Below are positions 42,545-51,142 of a stretch of 64,000 nucleotides of DNA, piece after piece. The notes beneath the pieces were generated by a model, which saw only the letters and a list, made by a program, of their open reading frames with translations, ran no database searches and was not told the DNA's origin. Positions within the stretch are counted from its first letter, which is position 1; every line of letters starts with the position of its first letter. The translations under genes were made by a program, and so were the position numbers. The stretch lies in the NCBI GenBank assembly GCA_002348385.1, contig DEBD01000005.1, positions 71,743 through 135,742 of the forward strand, read 5' to 3'. This stretch comes from Gammaproteobacteria bacterium UBA2965. Lineage in GTDB: Bacteria; Pseudomonadota; Gammaproteobacteria; Pseudomonadales; Azotimanducaceae.

Positions 42545-43694
42545 GGCAGGCTACGCGATCGTGGGGGCAGCCGAATCGACCCGAATCGGCAAAGTGCCGG
42601 AACTTTCATCGATGGGGCTGGCGCTCGACGCCGCGGCAAATGCGCTCGCTAACGCGGGGCTAGACGCCGCGGACGTCGACGGTTTGACAACGGGCTACAT
42701 GCCGCCCGGCAACGTCGCGCAGCTTCTGGGGATGACGCCCGCGTGGGCCGACAACACGGTCGTCGGTGGCTGCTCCTGGATGTATCAGCTGCGCAACGCT
42801 ATGGCGGCAATCGCTGCAGGCTACTGCGAGACCGTCTTGATTACCTACGGAGAGTCGGGCCGCAGCCACGGCTTTCTGCCCAACGTGCTCGATCTCGGCG
42901 CACCAGGATCGATCGAACAGCAATTCGATCTGATGTACTGCTCCGGCAATCGCACGGCGCTGTTTGCCATGCCCATCGCCCGGTTCATGCACGAAACGGG
43001 CCTGTCCGAAGCGCAGCTGGCGTCCGTGCCGGTGGCGCAGCGCAAGTGGGCGGCGATGAATTCGCGCGCGAAGCTACGCGAGCCCACTACTGTCGACGAT
43101 GTACTCGCATCACGCATCATCGCCTGGCCGATTCGGCGCGACATGTGCTGCCTGGTTTCAGACGCGGGCGGAGCGATGGTGGTGACATCCGCGGAACGCG
43201 CTAACGACTTCCGAGCCCCGCCCGTCTACGTGGTGGGGACCGGAAGCTCGATGGAAACCGGCATCATGAGTCCGGCCGGTGTCGAGGATCCGCTGCGACC
43301 GGGACTAATCCGGCGCTCCGCTGAGCAGGCCTTCTCGAGCGCCGGCATGACGCCCGACGACATCGACCATCTGATGATCTACGACGCCTTCGCCCATAAC
43401 CCGATCTTCGGTCTGGAGGGACTCGGGTTCGTCGGCTTCGGCGAAGGCGGAGCCTTCATCGCCGAGGGCAACACCGAGCCCGGTGGGCGGCTGCCCATGA
43501 ACACGAATGGCGGAGGCCTGTGCTATGCGCATTCCGGTTCCTACGGAATGCTCTGCATGCAGGAGTCGATTCGTCAGCTGCGAGGCGAAGCCGAGGCACA
43601 GGTCGACGGTGTCTGCACGTCGCTGGCGCACGGCTGGGGGGGCTTCTGGTCCGCCTGTGCCACTGTCATCTTCTCGAATCAGCGCGGCGGTTAG
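42537..43694 (+). CDS. Thiolase-like protein, Ltp2-type aldolase candidate
   Basis: A 385-residue member of the lipid-transfer-protein/SCP-x thiolase group. 'IYDAFAHNPIF' places a Tyr at residue 282 and 'GGGLCYAHSGSYG' a Tyr at residue 330. Their spacing is close to the two active-site tyrosines reported for the steroid aldolase Ltp2, and the usual thiolase Cys residues are not obvious. I therefore favour retro-aldol cleavage of a beta-hydroxyacyl-CoA side chain over thiolysis; this is inference. ATG 42537 overlaps the DUF35 stop; the longer frame to 42492 lies within DUF35. Converges with the oxidase gene ending at 43705. Confidence 0.9.
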   Translation: MRKAGYAIVGAAESTRIGKVPELSSMGLALDAAANALANAGLDAADVDGLTTGYMPPGNVAQLLGMTPAWADNTVVGGCSWMYQLRNAMAAIAAGYCETVLITYGESGRSHGFLPNVLDLGAPGSIEQQFDLMYCSGNRTALFAMPIARFMHETGLSEAQLASVPVAQRKWAAMNSRAKLREPTTVDDVLASRIIAWPIRRDMCCLVSDAGGAMVVTSAERANDFRAPPVYVVGTGSSMETGIMSPAGVEDPLRPGLIRRSAEQAFSSAGMTPDDIDHLMIYDAFAHNPIFGLEGLGFVGFGEGGAFIAEGNTEPGGRLPMNTNGGGLCYAHSGSYGMLCMQESIRQLRGEAEAQVDGVCTSLAHGWGGFWSACATVIFSNQRGG

Positions 43695-43704
43695 CGCGCG
43701 AGGG

Positions 43705-45051
43705 CTACGCCGGAAACCACTGCCGCCAGGTTTTCACCCCCGTAATTCCAAGCCAGCGCAAAGGTTCGAGCTCCCAAAGTGGTGGCAACGCGTCAACCAC
43801 CCAAGGTTCGCGGACGTGAGGCGTATCCAGGCCAAGCACAAGATCCGCAAGGGTTTCACCGGCCATGCACGAGGGCGCCACACCGGCTGGTCCATGCCCG
43901 CCGGCCCAACCAAAGCGCCGCTTCTCGTCAAGAAAGACAAACGGCAGCTCGTCGCGGGGCAGGCCCATGGCGCCACCCCACGAATGCGTCATGGGCACGT
44001 CCCGCAGCGCGGGGAAATAAGTGCGCAGCAACTGCCAGACCGATTGGGTATCGCGCGTTTGGGGGCCGAAGCTGTTGCTGATGCGGCTGCCGAAGTAGTA
44101 ACTCCCGCGGGCCCCGAAGGCGATACGCCCATCGGCAGTGAGGTGGCCGTAGCCGTCTCCGGCCATGGCAAACGAACGGCGCGGCAACAGGCCAAGCGCC
44201 TCTTGCAGCGATTGGTCCAGTGCTGCGGTGACCAGCATTCTGGAATGAATCGGCGCCAGCTGGCGCTCGAATCCTGCGAGTTTGGTGACATACGCTTCCG
44301 CAGCCAGCAGGACCGTATCCGCCCGCACAACGCCCCGATCGGTGACCACACGGCCGTCCTCCAGCTTAACGGCCGGGGAGCGCTCGAAGAGCCTCACCCC
44401 GTTCGCGCACACCGCTTTGGCAAGACCGCGTGCGAGCCGCGCCGGTTGGACGGCGGCATTGTGAGGTGTGAAAAAACCCGCACAGGCGCCGTCAATCGCA
44501 ACCAGCTCGCGGGTGGCCGCTTGATCCAGCATTTCATAATCGGGCGCGGGGAAGCCGTGTTTTGCCAAGACGTGAGCCGCCTTGGAGAATTGCTGAGCTT
44601 CCTCCGCGTTGGCGGCCGTCATTATCAGACCCTCGTGGGAAAAGTGGCAGTCGATACCCTCGCTCACGCAGATCTCGCCAATGCGGGCAATGGTGTCGAT
44701 TAGCCGCCGTTGGAAATGCACAGCCGCGGTGCGCGTTTCTGGATTCCTCAGCCAGCGAAAGATCGCGTCCCACCACGCCGAGCAGGCACCGCCGTTGCGT
44801 CCAGACGCCCCGAATCCGGCAATTTCTTTCTCAACGATGACGATGTCTAGGTCAGGCGCGTGCTGTTTCAGGAAGTAGGCAGTCCACAGTCCTGTAAAAC
44901 CAGCGCCAACGATCGCGACGTCGCATTGCAGTTCTTGCTCCAGCGGCGGGCGCGGTTCCAGACTCTCCTCGATCGAGTCGAGCCAATAGCTTTGGGCACG
45001 GTAAGATCTAGCAAGATCCGATTCCATTGACGAGACACCGGCTTCGGACAT
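43705..45051 (-). CDS. FAD-dependent oxidoreductase (DAO family, PuuB-like)
   Basis: A 448-residue flavoprotein. The dinucleotide motif GAGFTG is at residues 49-54, 'GFGASGRNGGACSAWWDAIF' is the second FAD segment, and the C-terminal 'WAGGHGPAGVAPSCMAGETLADL' closes the FAD site. The layout resembles gamma-glutamylputrescine oxidase and other amine/amino-acid oxidases. It lies 34 bases after a GNAT acetyltransferase gene, suggesting a small amine-handling operon unrelated to the main catabolic theme. Confidence 0.92.
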   Translation of the reverse strand: MSEAGVSSMESDLARSYRAQSYWLDSIEESLEPRPPLEQELQCDVAIVGAGFTGLWTAYFLKQHAPDLDIVIVEKEIAGFGASGRNGGACSAWWDAIFRWLRNPETRTAAVHFQRRLIDTIARIGEICVSEGIDCHFSHEGLIMTAANAEEAQQFSKAAHVLAKHGFPAPDYEMLDQAATRELVAIDGACAGFFTPHNAAVQPARLARGLAKAVCANGVRLFERSPAVKLEDGRVVTDRGVVRADTVLLAAEAYVTKLAGFERQLAPIHSRMLVTAALDQSLQEALGLLPRRSFAMAGDGYGHLTADGRIAFGARGSYYFGSRISNSFGPQTRDTQSVWQLLRTYFPALRDVPMTHSWGGAMGLPRDELPFVFLDEKRRFGWAGGHGPAGVAPSCMAGETLADLVLGLDTPHVREPWVVDALPPLWELEPLRWLGITGVKTWRQWFPA

Positions 45052-45085
45052 TTATCGTGCCTCTTCTGGTTAGATACCGTGACCG

Positions 45086-45676
45086 CTACGCTCGTTCGCG
45101 AATCATCGGCGTAATTGGCGGCGCGGAACCGGCCTGAATGCGCCCCATGACCTCGAACCCATGGCGCTCGTACAACGAGATGTTGGCGGGGTTGGAAGAC
45201 TCGAGATAGGCCCGTGCCCCTTGCTCATCGCACAACCGCAAGGCGTGCTTCATCAGGGCAGACCCGACACCCTTGCCTTGCCCGGCGGCATCGACACCGA
45301 TGCAGGGCAAATACCACAAGGGTTCATCGTGGGGATGGTACTGGTCTATTTGCTCCGTGATCGCGCCAAACGTCTCCAGCCGCTCCGGCGCAACGGTCTC
45401 CTTGACCACGGCACCCACCGCGCCGTCACTCACTCGGCTACCGGGGGCTAACCAGATGCACGCGCCGCTGAGCGTCTCGTCGGCAAACGCCGTGCCATCC
45501 GCTATTCCCGATCCACAGAAGGCCTTCAAAAACCTCGGATACGCATCGAGATAATCCTCCGCTGCAGGGTATATCCAGCGCATAACGGGATCGGCGATAA
45601 ACGCCGCCGTTAACGTAGCAAACGCCTTGTCCGCGGCCTCTACGCCAATGACAGAAATGACAGGAATATCACTCAC
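45086..45676 (-). CDS. GNAT family N-acetyltransferase
   Basis: About 196 residues. The acetyl-CoA loop is 'GVDAAGQGKGVGSALMKHAL' with the Q-x-x-G-x-G pattern, and 'YLESSNPANISLYERHGFEV' is the usual C-terminal segment. The start is uncertain: GTG 45676 (before SDIPVISVIG) follows AGGGG, whereas the frame stays open to 45754 with other candidates at 45730 and 45754. Acceptor unknown, likely a small amine. First gene of the leftward pair with the FAD oxidase. Confidence 0.85.
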   Translation of the reverse strand: MSDIPVISVIGVEAADKAFATLTAAFIADPVMRWIYPAAEDYLDAYPRFLKAFCGSGIADGTAFADETLSGACIWLAPGSRVSDGAVGAVVKETVAPERLETFGAITEQIDQYHPHDEPLWYLPCIGVDAAGQGKGVGSALMKHALRLCDEQGARAYLESSNPANISLYERHGFEVMGRIQAGSAPPITPMIRERA

Positions 45677-45768
45677 CGTTCGCCCCTGTGAAAGTCGTTT
45701 TGTGCATTGATGTTCAGCCCACCCAAACATACGCTTTGCTGAACCGCCGTTCAATGTAGCTACTCACC

Positions 45769-45900
45769 ATGCTGACGATAAACAGTACAGAAGAGCTCGA
45801 ATCTCTCTACCACAAGGCCTATCCGGCTTCGCTGGATAAAGTTCAAGATCGCATTTCGCCAAAATATCGCCAATGGATCGAGCGCTTGGAGCCTCGCTGA
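45769..45900 (+). pseudogene. N-terminal fragment of a PPOX-type flavoprotein (43 codons)
   Basis: A short open frame from ATG 45769 to TGA 45898-45900, 'MLTINSTEELESLYHKAYPA' then 'SLDKVQDRISPKYRQWIER'. This matches the first 40 or so residues of MSMEG_1061/DR_2398-type FMN-binding PPOX proteins (the helix before the first barrel strand), where the chain normally continues with 'SPFxVLATxxxxGxxDVSPRGD'. Here it stops and no continuation is seen in any frame before the next gene. An intact family member is encoded 600 bases downstream. Probably the stub of a deleted paralogue. Confidence 0.65.
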
Positions 45901-45977
45901 GCGGCGTAGCATCATCTACCCAAACACCCAACCGCAAACCGTAGCGCCTTAAACCAAATACAGCCAAGGAATAGAAC

Positions 45978-46367
45978 ATGACCCCGACAGCGGCAGAACG
46001 CGACGCGTTATTCAAAGCCTTTGGTCGCGCTTTTTTCAAGCAGGACCTGGACGCTATGTACCAGGTGGTAACCCAGGACTTCACGTATTCCATCTTGGTC
46101 GACGACACACCGCGGCGGATGACCTCACGCAAGCAGGTGGCCGCGTTCTTTGAAGAACGCAACGGAATCCAAAAAAACGTTCGCTTCGAGGACGTCGTGT
46201 TTCACCACGCGTCCGAGGCAACATTCATGACCTACCGCGTGACTGGAACGGACATCGTCAGCGGTGAATCTTTCGAGCGGGTCGGCGTGGAACGTTACAC
46301 GTTTGTGGATGGGCGCATCGCGGAAAAGGACGTGTACAGCCGCCCCGTGCTGCAAGCGGCGGCTTGA
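45978..46367 (+). CDS. NTF2-like (SnoaL/ketosteroid-isomerase-type fold) protein
   Basis: A 129-residue alpha+beta-barrel protein. The pattern 'LFKAFGRAFFKQDLDAMYQVVTQDFTYSI' at the N-terminus and 'FERVGVERYTFVDGRIAEKDVYSRP' at the C-terminus is typical of SnoaL-like polyketide cyclases and ketosteroid-isomerase-like proteins. AAGGAA precedes ATG 45978. Such proteins isomerise, hydrate or simply bind small hydrophobic molecules. Catalytic residues cannot be assigned with confidence. Confidence 0.85.
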   Translation: MTPTAAERDALFKAFGRAFFKQDLDAMYQVVTQDFTYSILVDDTPRRMTSRKQVAAFFEERNGIQKNVRFEDVVFHHASEATFMTYRVTGTDIVSGESFERVGVERYTFVDGRIAEKDVYSRPVLQAAA

Positions 46368-46493
46368 TCCACGATCAGCACGGCTCGACGACGAAAACCT
46401 ACGCCCACTGCGACGTGCTTGTGGAGATGACTGGGGTTTGCCATGGTATCGGAACTGACCCGCTAAGGGATTGATCAAACGGAGGGGCGACAG

Positions 46494-47123
46494 GTGGGTG
46501 ACAAGGACTATCAAATTTGCGACGCGGCTGCGCTCGAGTCCGTGATTGGCGAACCGATGGACATCGCGCGCCAGAAGGTCACAACACAGACCAACGATGC
46601 CATGAAGGCATACATCGCCGCGTCACCGCTGGCGATGGTTTCCACCATCGACGAGAACGGGCGGGTCGATGTCTCGCCAAAGGGCGACCCGGCGGGATTC
46701 GTCCAGGTCGACGGCAACGGCGACCTACTGATCCCCGAACGCCCCGGCAACCGACTCACCTTCGGCTTTCACAACATCCTGCGCAACCGCGAGATCGGCT
46801 TGCTGTTTCTGGCCCCGCACCAGCGCGAGACGCTACGCATCAAAGGCACGGCGACGCTTCACCGCGACCCCGACGTGCTCGATTCCATGAGTGTGAACGG
46901 TCGCCCTGCACTCTTGTACACCCGCGTCGAGGTGCAAGAGTGCTTTTTCCACTGCGGCAAGGCGCTGATTCGCTCAAACCTCTGGCAGCCCGACCATTGG
47001 CCGGAAAAGACCGGCTCGATCGTGTCGGTCTACCGCCTGATCGGCAAGGAGGCACGCAACGCGGAGGAAGAGCGCAAAGCCGAGGCGGCGCTCGAGCGCA
47101 CCTACACCGACGAGCTCTACTGA
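46494..47123 (+). CDS. PPOX-type FMN-binding flavoprotein (MSMEG_1061/DR_2398-like)
   Basis: A 209-residue split-barrel flavoprotein of the pyridoxamine-5'-phosphate-oxidase-like superfamily. The signature 'SPLAMVSTIDENGRVDVSPKG' is at about residues 44-64, followed by 'DLLIPERPGNRLTFGFHNIL' and a C-terminal helix. Start is GTG 46494, eight bases after GGAGG. Members bind FMN, F420 or haem and most have unknown substrates. The broken copy at 45769 is from the same subfamily. Confidence 0.9.
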   Translation: MGDKDYQICDAAALESVIGEPMDIARQKVTTQTNDAMKAYIAASPLAMVSTIDENGRVDVSPKGDPAGFVQVDGNGDLLIPERPGNRLTFGFHNILRNREIGLLFLAPHQRETLRIKGTATLHRDPDVLDSMSVNGRPALLYTRVEVQECFFHCGKALIRSNLWQPDHWPEKTGSIVSVYRLIGKEARNAEEERKAEAALERTYTDELY

Positions 47124-47172
47124 TAGCGAGGCAACCTTCGCAGGTCGAAAAACTAAACAATGGGAGAACAGC

Positions 47173-47628
47173 GTGAGCGAGTTCGAATCGCAGCTGGAAG
47201 ATTGGTACCAAGGCGAGGTCTGGGCCGAGGCCGTCCTCACCGCACTCGCCAACGGCGCGCAGAGCGACGACGAGGCCAAAAAATGGTCTTTGCTTGCGCG
47301 GCTCGAGGCGACGATGGCCGGGCGCTTGAGAGCAGCCTGTGAGACTGCTTCCATTGCGCTGCCTGAGCCATCCGACTCGACCCACCTTGACTATGCGCGC
47401 CAAATGGCGGGCAATCCGTGGCAGGCCAACATGGAAATCCTGATGCCGCAGGTGGACGAAGCGGTATCCGAGATTCGCTCAACGGCTGAGCACGCCCCGA
47501 CGGCCTATGCCGGCATCGCGGCCGAGTTTCTCGCTCACGAAGAAGCTCTTGCCGCATTCGTGAGCGCCGAGTTGAAGGGCGAGGACGGCTCGCCGGCCGT
47601 GGAGTCGCTGCTAAACCAATGGTCGTAA
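47173..47628 (+). CDS. Hypothetical protein, all-helical
   Basis: A 151-residue acidic protein starting at GTG 47173 after GGGAGA. It is predicted by eye to be almost entirely helical, with segments 'WAEAVLTALANGAQSDDEAKKWSLLARLEATMA' and 'FLAHEEALAAFVSAELKGE'. The second has the look of ferritin-like or DinB-like helical bundle proteins, but I cannot name a family. It follows the PPOX protein by 49 bases and converges with the acyl-CoA dehydrogenase gene. Confidence 0.75.
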   Translation: MSEFESQLEDWYQGEVWAEAVLTALANGAQSDDEAKKWSLLARLEATMAGRLRAACETASIALPEPSDSTHLDYARQMAGNPWQANMEILMPQVDEAVSEIRSTAEHAPTAYAGIAAEFLAHEEALAAFVSAELKGEDGSPAVESLLNQWS

Positions 47629-47655
47629 CCAACCCCAGGAGGCCCGACCAGCGCA

Positions 47656-48807
47656 CTACAGCGACCGGCTGATAAGCTCCTTCATGATCTCGTTGGTGCC
47701 GCCGTAGATCTTGTGCACTCGGCCGTCGGTGAACATGCGCGAGATTTCGTACTCGTCCATGTAGCCGGCACCGCCGTGCAGCTGCACGCACTCGTCGACA
47801 ACTTCACACTGTTTCTCTGTGCACCAGTACTTGGCCATCGATGCTGTTGTGCTGTCGAGCTCTCCTTCGACAAGTTTCAACACGCACTGGTCGACGAAGG
47901 TGCGGGCCACCAACGCATGGGTTTTGCATTCCGCGAGCTTGAACTTGGTATTCTGGAAGTCGAGGATCTTTTGGCCGAAGGCTTCGCGATCACGCACGAA
48001 GTCCAAGGTCAGCTCGACCGCGCGCTCCATGATCACCACCGCCGCCTGGGCGATGTTGAGCCGCTCTTGCGGCAACTGCTCCATTAACTGTACGAATCCC
48101 CTGCCCTCCTGTCCCAACCGATTGCTCACAGGCACGCGGCAGTCGGAGAAAAAGAGCTCTGAGGTGTCGGCGGCGGGCATTCCCAGCTTCTTTAGGTTGC
48201 GGCCCCGCCCGAATCCCGGGGTATTGGCTTCCACAACGATCAACGAGATGCCTTTGGCGCCAAGCGTGGGGTCCGTCTTAGCCACCACGATCACAAGGTC
48301 TGCGTGCTGGCCGTTGGTGATGTAGGTTTTCGCTCCATTGAGGACGTACTCGTCACCATCGCGCAACGCCGTGGTGCGCACGCTCTGCAGATCAGAGCCG
48401 GTGTTGGGCTCCGTCATCGCGATGGCGCCCACCGCCTCACCCGAAGCCATCTTGGGCAACCAGGCTTGCCGTTGTGCCTCACTGCCATAGTGGTAGATGA
48501 ATGGTGCGACGATGGTGCTGTGCACTTGGTTACCCCAACTACCAAGCGCCGCGCGCAGCTGCGCCTCCATGATTACGGTCTCATGCCGGTAGTCACCGCC
48601 GCCCCCGCCGTACTCCCCGGGTATCGCGGCGCACAGCAGGCCAGCTTCACCAGCTTTGCGCCACGCATCGCGGTCTACTTTGCCCTGCTCGCGCCAGCGC
48701 TCGGCGTGCGGCACGAACTCTTGCTCGAAAAACCGCTCTGCAGCATCTTGCAGGATCCGCAGCTCCTCTTCAGCGAGCCAAGGCGATTGGTAGTTGTCGT
48801 AAAGCAT
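47656..48807 (-). CDS. Acyl-CoA dehydrogenase
   Basis: A 383-residue acyl-CoA dehydrogenase of the common soluble type. 'AMTEPNTGSDLQSVRTTALRDG' binds FAD, and 'QLHGGAGYMDEYEISRMFTDGR' with 'IYGGTNEIMKELI' closes the C-terminus, as in long-chain acyl-CoA dehydrogenases. ATG 48807 (MLYDNYQSPW) has GAGGAGG at a good distance, so the upstream extension to 48873 is rejected. It stands alone, divergent from the second Ddn-like gene. Unlike the pair at 14081-16429 it has a complete signature and should work as a homotetramer. Confidence 0.93.
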   Translation of the reverse strand: MLYDNYQSPWLAEEELRILQDAAERFFEQEFVPHAERWREQGKVDRDAWRKAGEAGLLCAAIPGEYGGGGGDYRHETVIMEAQLRAALGSWGNQVHSTIVAPFIYHYGSEAQRQAWLPKMASGEAVGAIAMTEPNTGSDLQSVRTTALRDGDEYVLNGAKTYITNGQHADLVIVVAKTDPTLGAKGISLIVVEANTPGFGRGRNLKKLGMPAADTSELFFSDCRVPVSNRLGQEGRGFVQLMEQLPQERLNIAQAAVVIMERAVELTLDFVRDREAFGQKILDFQNTKFKLAECKTHALVARTFVDQCVLKLVEGELDSTTASMAKYWCTEKQCEVVDECVQLHGGAGYMDEYEISRMFTDGRVHKIYGGTNEIMKELISRSL

Positions 48808-48974
48808 GGTCGCCTCCTCATAATCCGGCGGTGGCAGCATGGGCGGCCGCTGGCTCTTCGATTGCTTCGTCAATGTACAATGAATTATTAACCATGGCGA
48901 AACGCACCAGAGTCATTTCAACGGCTACCCGAGCGCGTGCGATGGAGCCAGGTTCCGCACGAGGAAGGAAACAG

Positions 48975-49427
48975 ATGCCAAACTTTGCTGAGATCCCCTG
49001 GATTGCCGCGCACATCGAACTCTACCGGACCGACCCTGAGAAGGCCCACCTTTGGGACCCGAAGCATGCGGGGGCAGAAGGCCTCCCGATGCTCACGACC
49101 CTGCTGCTCACCACCATCGGCCGCAAGAGCGGCCAGCCACGACCACGCCCGCTGATCTATAAGGAGATCGGCGGGTCCTATGTTGTGGCTGGTTCAAAAG
49201 GCGGACTACCCAACCACCCAAGCTGGTTTCTGAATCTCGAGGCACAGCCCGAGTGCGACTTGATGGTGGGCGCGAAAGCCGTGAAGGCTCGCGCGCGGGT
49301 TGCACAGGGCGAGGAGCGCGAGCGCCTCTGGGCCGAGCTGCAGTCTTACTATCCGCCCTTCGAGGAGTATCGGGAGCGTGCCGGATCACGCGTGATTCCC
49401 GTAGTCGTCCTCGACCCGGTCGACTAG
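48975..49427 (+). CDS. Nitroreductase/quinone reductase, deazaflavin (F420)-dependent Ddn-like family
   Basis: A 150-residue Ddn-family protein. 'LTTIGRKSGQPRPRPLIYKE' and 'VVAGSKGGLPNHPSWFLNL' are the family's cofactor-binding segments and the chain ends 'RVIPVVVLDPVD', the same plan as the protein at 41655. ATG 48975 (MPNFAEIPW) follows AGGAAGGAA; the frame extends upstream to 48831 but without family similarity. Single gene between two leftward units. May use F420H2. Confidence 0.9.
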   Translation: MPNFAEIPWIAAHIELYRTDPEKAHLWDPKHAGAEGLPMLTTLLLTTIGRKSGQPRPRPLIYKEIGGSYVVAGSKGGLPNHPSWFLNLEAQPECDLMVGAKAVKARARVAQGEERERLWAELQSYYPPFEEYRERAGSRVIPVVVLDPVD

Positions 49428-49489
49428 CCGCAAGTCGGCTATCAAGGTGTCGGTGTCAGAGGACCTTGCACCAGTTTTTCGGGTGTCGC

Positions 49490-50458
49490 TTAAGCCTCGG
49501 CCTCACCGAACTCGACAAACTCGAAAGGCATCCTGGCAGTTGCGGCTGGGTCCACACACACCCGCGCCGGTTCCGTCGCGGTGGGCGGCAGATCGACAAA
49601 CTGCGTGCCTGCCGAGTGAAGCTGCTCGCGCCGCGCGACAAGATCATGCACGGCTACGCGGATGGCATACGCACCACCACCCCACTGCCGATAGTACTCG
49701 CCGAGCGCCGTGGCTTCGCGCAGGGGCTGCAAAAGCTTCAGCGCTGCTCCCTGCTTGCGGTTGCGTGACATGATCACCCGGCGATACCCCGCTTCATCAT
49801 CATCGATCACCTCCCCTTCCGCGTCCCACAGGAGATTGCGGCCCAGCACCCGCACGGTAGCCTCGATGTCATCCACCAGATAGGCGCGCGAGAGGATGCG
49901 CACCATCTGGCCCGGTACCGGGTCGACCGGGACCGGCGGGGGCGTGCGAAATAACTTCGGCGTAAATGCGGCCGAGTCGGACGGCAGCACCTCGATGATG
50001 AGCCCCGCATCGGCATCAGGTTGGTAGACGAAGCCCTCGTCCTCAATGCCCATCCACAGTCGAGGAAAAGGCGTCTCGCCGGATCCCTCCTCTAACCAAT
50101 GACGCAATCCCAATCTCCGAACGTGCGCCACCAATTCCTCCATTCTGGGCGTAGCGATCACAGTCGCATGGGTCTTGCACGGCTTGGCGCCCTGCACACC
50201 AGAGATGAGCTGTGCGCGGCTCGGCTGCGGCGTATCAGCATACTGTTTGGGGCCAATCACCTCGAGCCGCGTCGGGCCCACCTCCCAAGCGGGGTTCACC
50301 AACGCGAACACGCAATCCCAGCCCGAGTGCTCATAGTCCACATAGGCCCGCGGGCCGGGCCGGCGCAGGCCAATCGTCTCGATCATCTGATCTATCGCTT
50401 CACGCGGCTTGGGTACGAGCATGTCCGCGGAAAACAGGAAATCGCACACAGAACTCAT
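49490..50458 (-). CDS. Glyoxalase/VOC-like protein
   Basis: A 322-residue protein with two regions reminiscent of vicinal-oxygen-chelate folds: 'FLFSADMLVPKPREAIDQMIETIGL' to about residue 120, and 'RILSRAYLVDDIEATVRVLGRNL' onwards. This is the Glyoxalase-like arrangement seen in large VOC proteins of catabolic clusters. Metal ligands cannot be fixed by eye. It is third in a leftward operon after the P450 and nitroreductase. Possible roles are ring cleavage or isomerisation of an oxidised intermediate. Confidence 0.8.
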   Translation of the reverse strand: MSSVCDFLFSADMLVPKPREAIDQMIETIGLRRPGPRAYVDYEHSGWDCVFALVNPAWEVGPTRLEVIGPKQYADTPQPSRAQLISGVQGAKPCKTHATVIATPRMEELVAHVRRLGLRHWLEEGSGETPFPRLWMGIEDEGFVYQPDADAGLIIEVLPSDSAAFTPKLFRTPPPVPVDPVPGQMVRILSRAYLVDDIEATVRVLGRNLLWDAEGEVIDDDEAGYRRVIMSRNRKQGAALKLLQPLREATALGEYYRQWGGGAYAIRVAVHDLVARREQLHSAGTQFVDLPPTATEPARVCVDPAATARMPFEFVEFGEAEA

Positions 50459-50497
50459 GGCCGGACAGCCCTGGATGCGTCGCTCAGTGCGTCCGCC

Positions 50498-51142
50498 TCA
50501 CCACTGATTCCAGTGTGTGATGGTCTCCGGCGAAGGGCGCATCGCAGGCTTGAAGTCCGTACCTATTGTGTAGGCCACTGGGATCAAACCCACCTGGACA
50601 TAGTCTTCAGGTATTCCCAGCAATTCTGCACACTCTCGCTCACGCACCAAGTGCATGGTCGTCAGGGTGCTGCCGAGCCCGCGGCTGCGCAAAGCCAGCA
50701 TGAATGACCACACGGCCGGAAAAATCGAACCGTAGGTGACTGCCCCGGCAGCATTGCCGGCGGCCAGCTCACCGAACGTGTCCTTAGCTACGCATGGGAT
50801 TGCAAGTAAAGGCGCATCGCCCATGTGCTCACCTAGGTATTCCACCGAGCTGTACACGCGCTCCGTCTGCACATCGTTCGCGAACGCCTGGCGTGCTTGA
50901 CCAAACATGGCATCCGCCAGCTCCCGGTACAAGTCGCCAAGGCTGCGGCGGCGCTCCGCCTCGTCGACCAACAGCCAGGCCCACTTCTGCGTATTTGAGC
51001 CTGTTGGCGCCTGTTGCGACAGGCGCACGCAATCCAGCACGACTTCCCGCTCGACCGGTCGTGTGAAATCCAGCCGCTTGCGCACCGAACGCGTCGTAGA
51101 AAGCAGCCGATCAGTCTCCGCGAGGTCAAACGGCGGTTCCAC
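50498..51142 (-). CDS. Nitroreductase family protein
   Basis: A 214-residue FMN-dependent nitroreductase-fold protein. 'TTRSVRKRLDFTRPVEREVVL' and 'QQAPTGSNTQKWAWLLV' are the FMN-binding segments, and 'SRGLGSTLTTMHLVRERECAELLGIPEDYVQVGLIPVAY' is the characteristic C-terminal part. The start is GTG, sharing one base with the P450 stop (TAGTG). A second nitroreductase lies at 35981 next to an LLM gene, as this one lies near two LLM genes. Confidence 0.92.
   Translation of the reverse strand: MEPPFDLAETDRLLSTTRSVRKRLDFTRPVEREVVLDCVRLSQQAPTGSNTQKWAWLLVDEAERRRSLGDLYRELADAMFGQARQAFANDVQTERVYSSVEYLGEHMGDAPLLAIPCVAKDTFGELAAGNAAGAVTYGSIFPAVWSFMLALRSRGLGSTLTTMHLVRERECAELLGIPEDYVQVGLIPVAYTIGTDFKPAMRPSPETITHWNQW

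Noticed and set aside
43507..44703. 398-residue plus-strand open frame
   Set aside because: It is antisense to the DAO-type oxidase, whose FAD motifs are clear; the long frame is a GC-rich shadow.
45764..46162. 132-residue open frame on the minus strand
   Set aside because: It lies antisense to the PPOX fragment and the NTF2-like gene, has no family features, and the plus-strand readings match known families.
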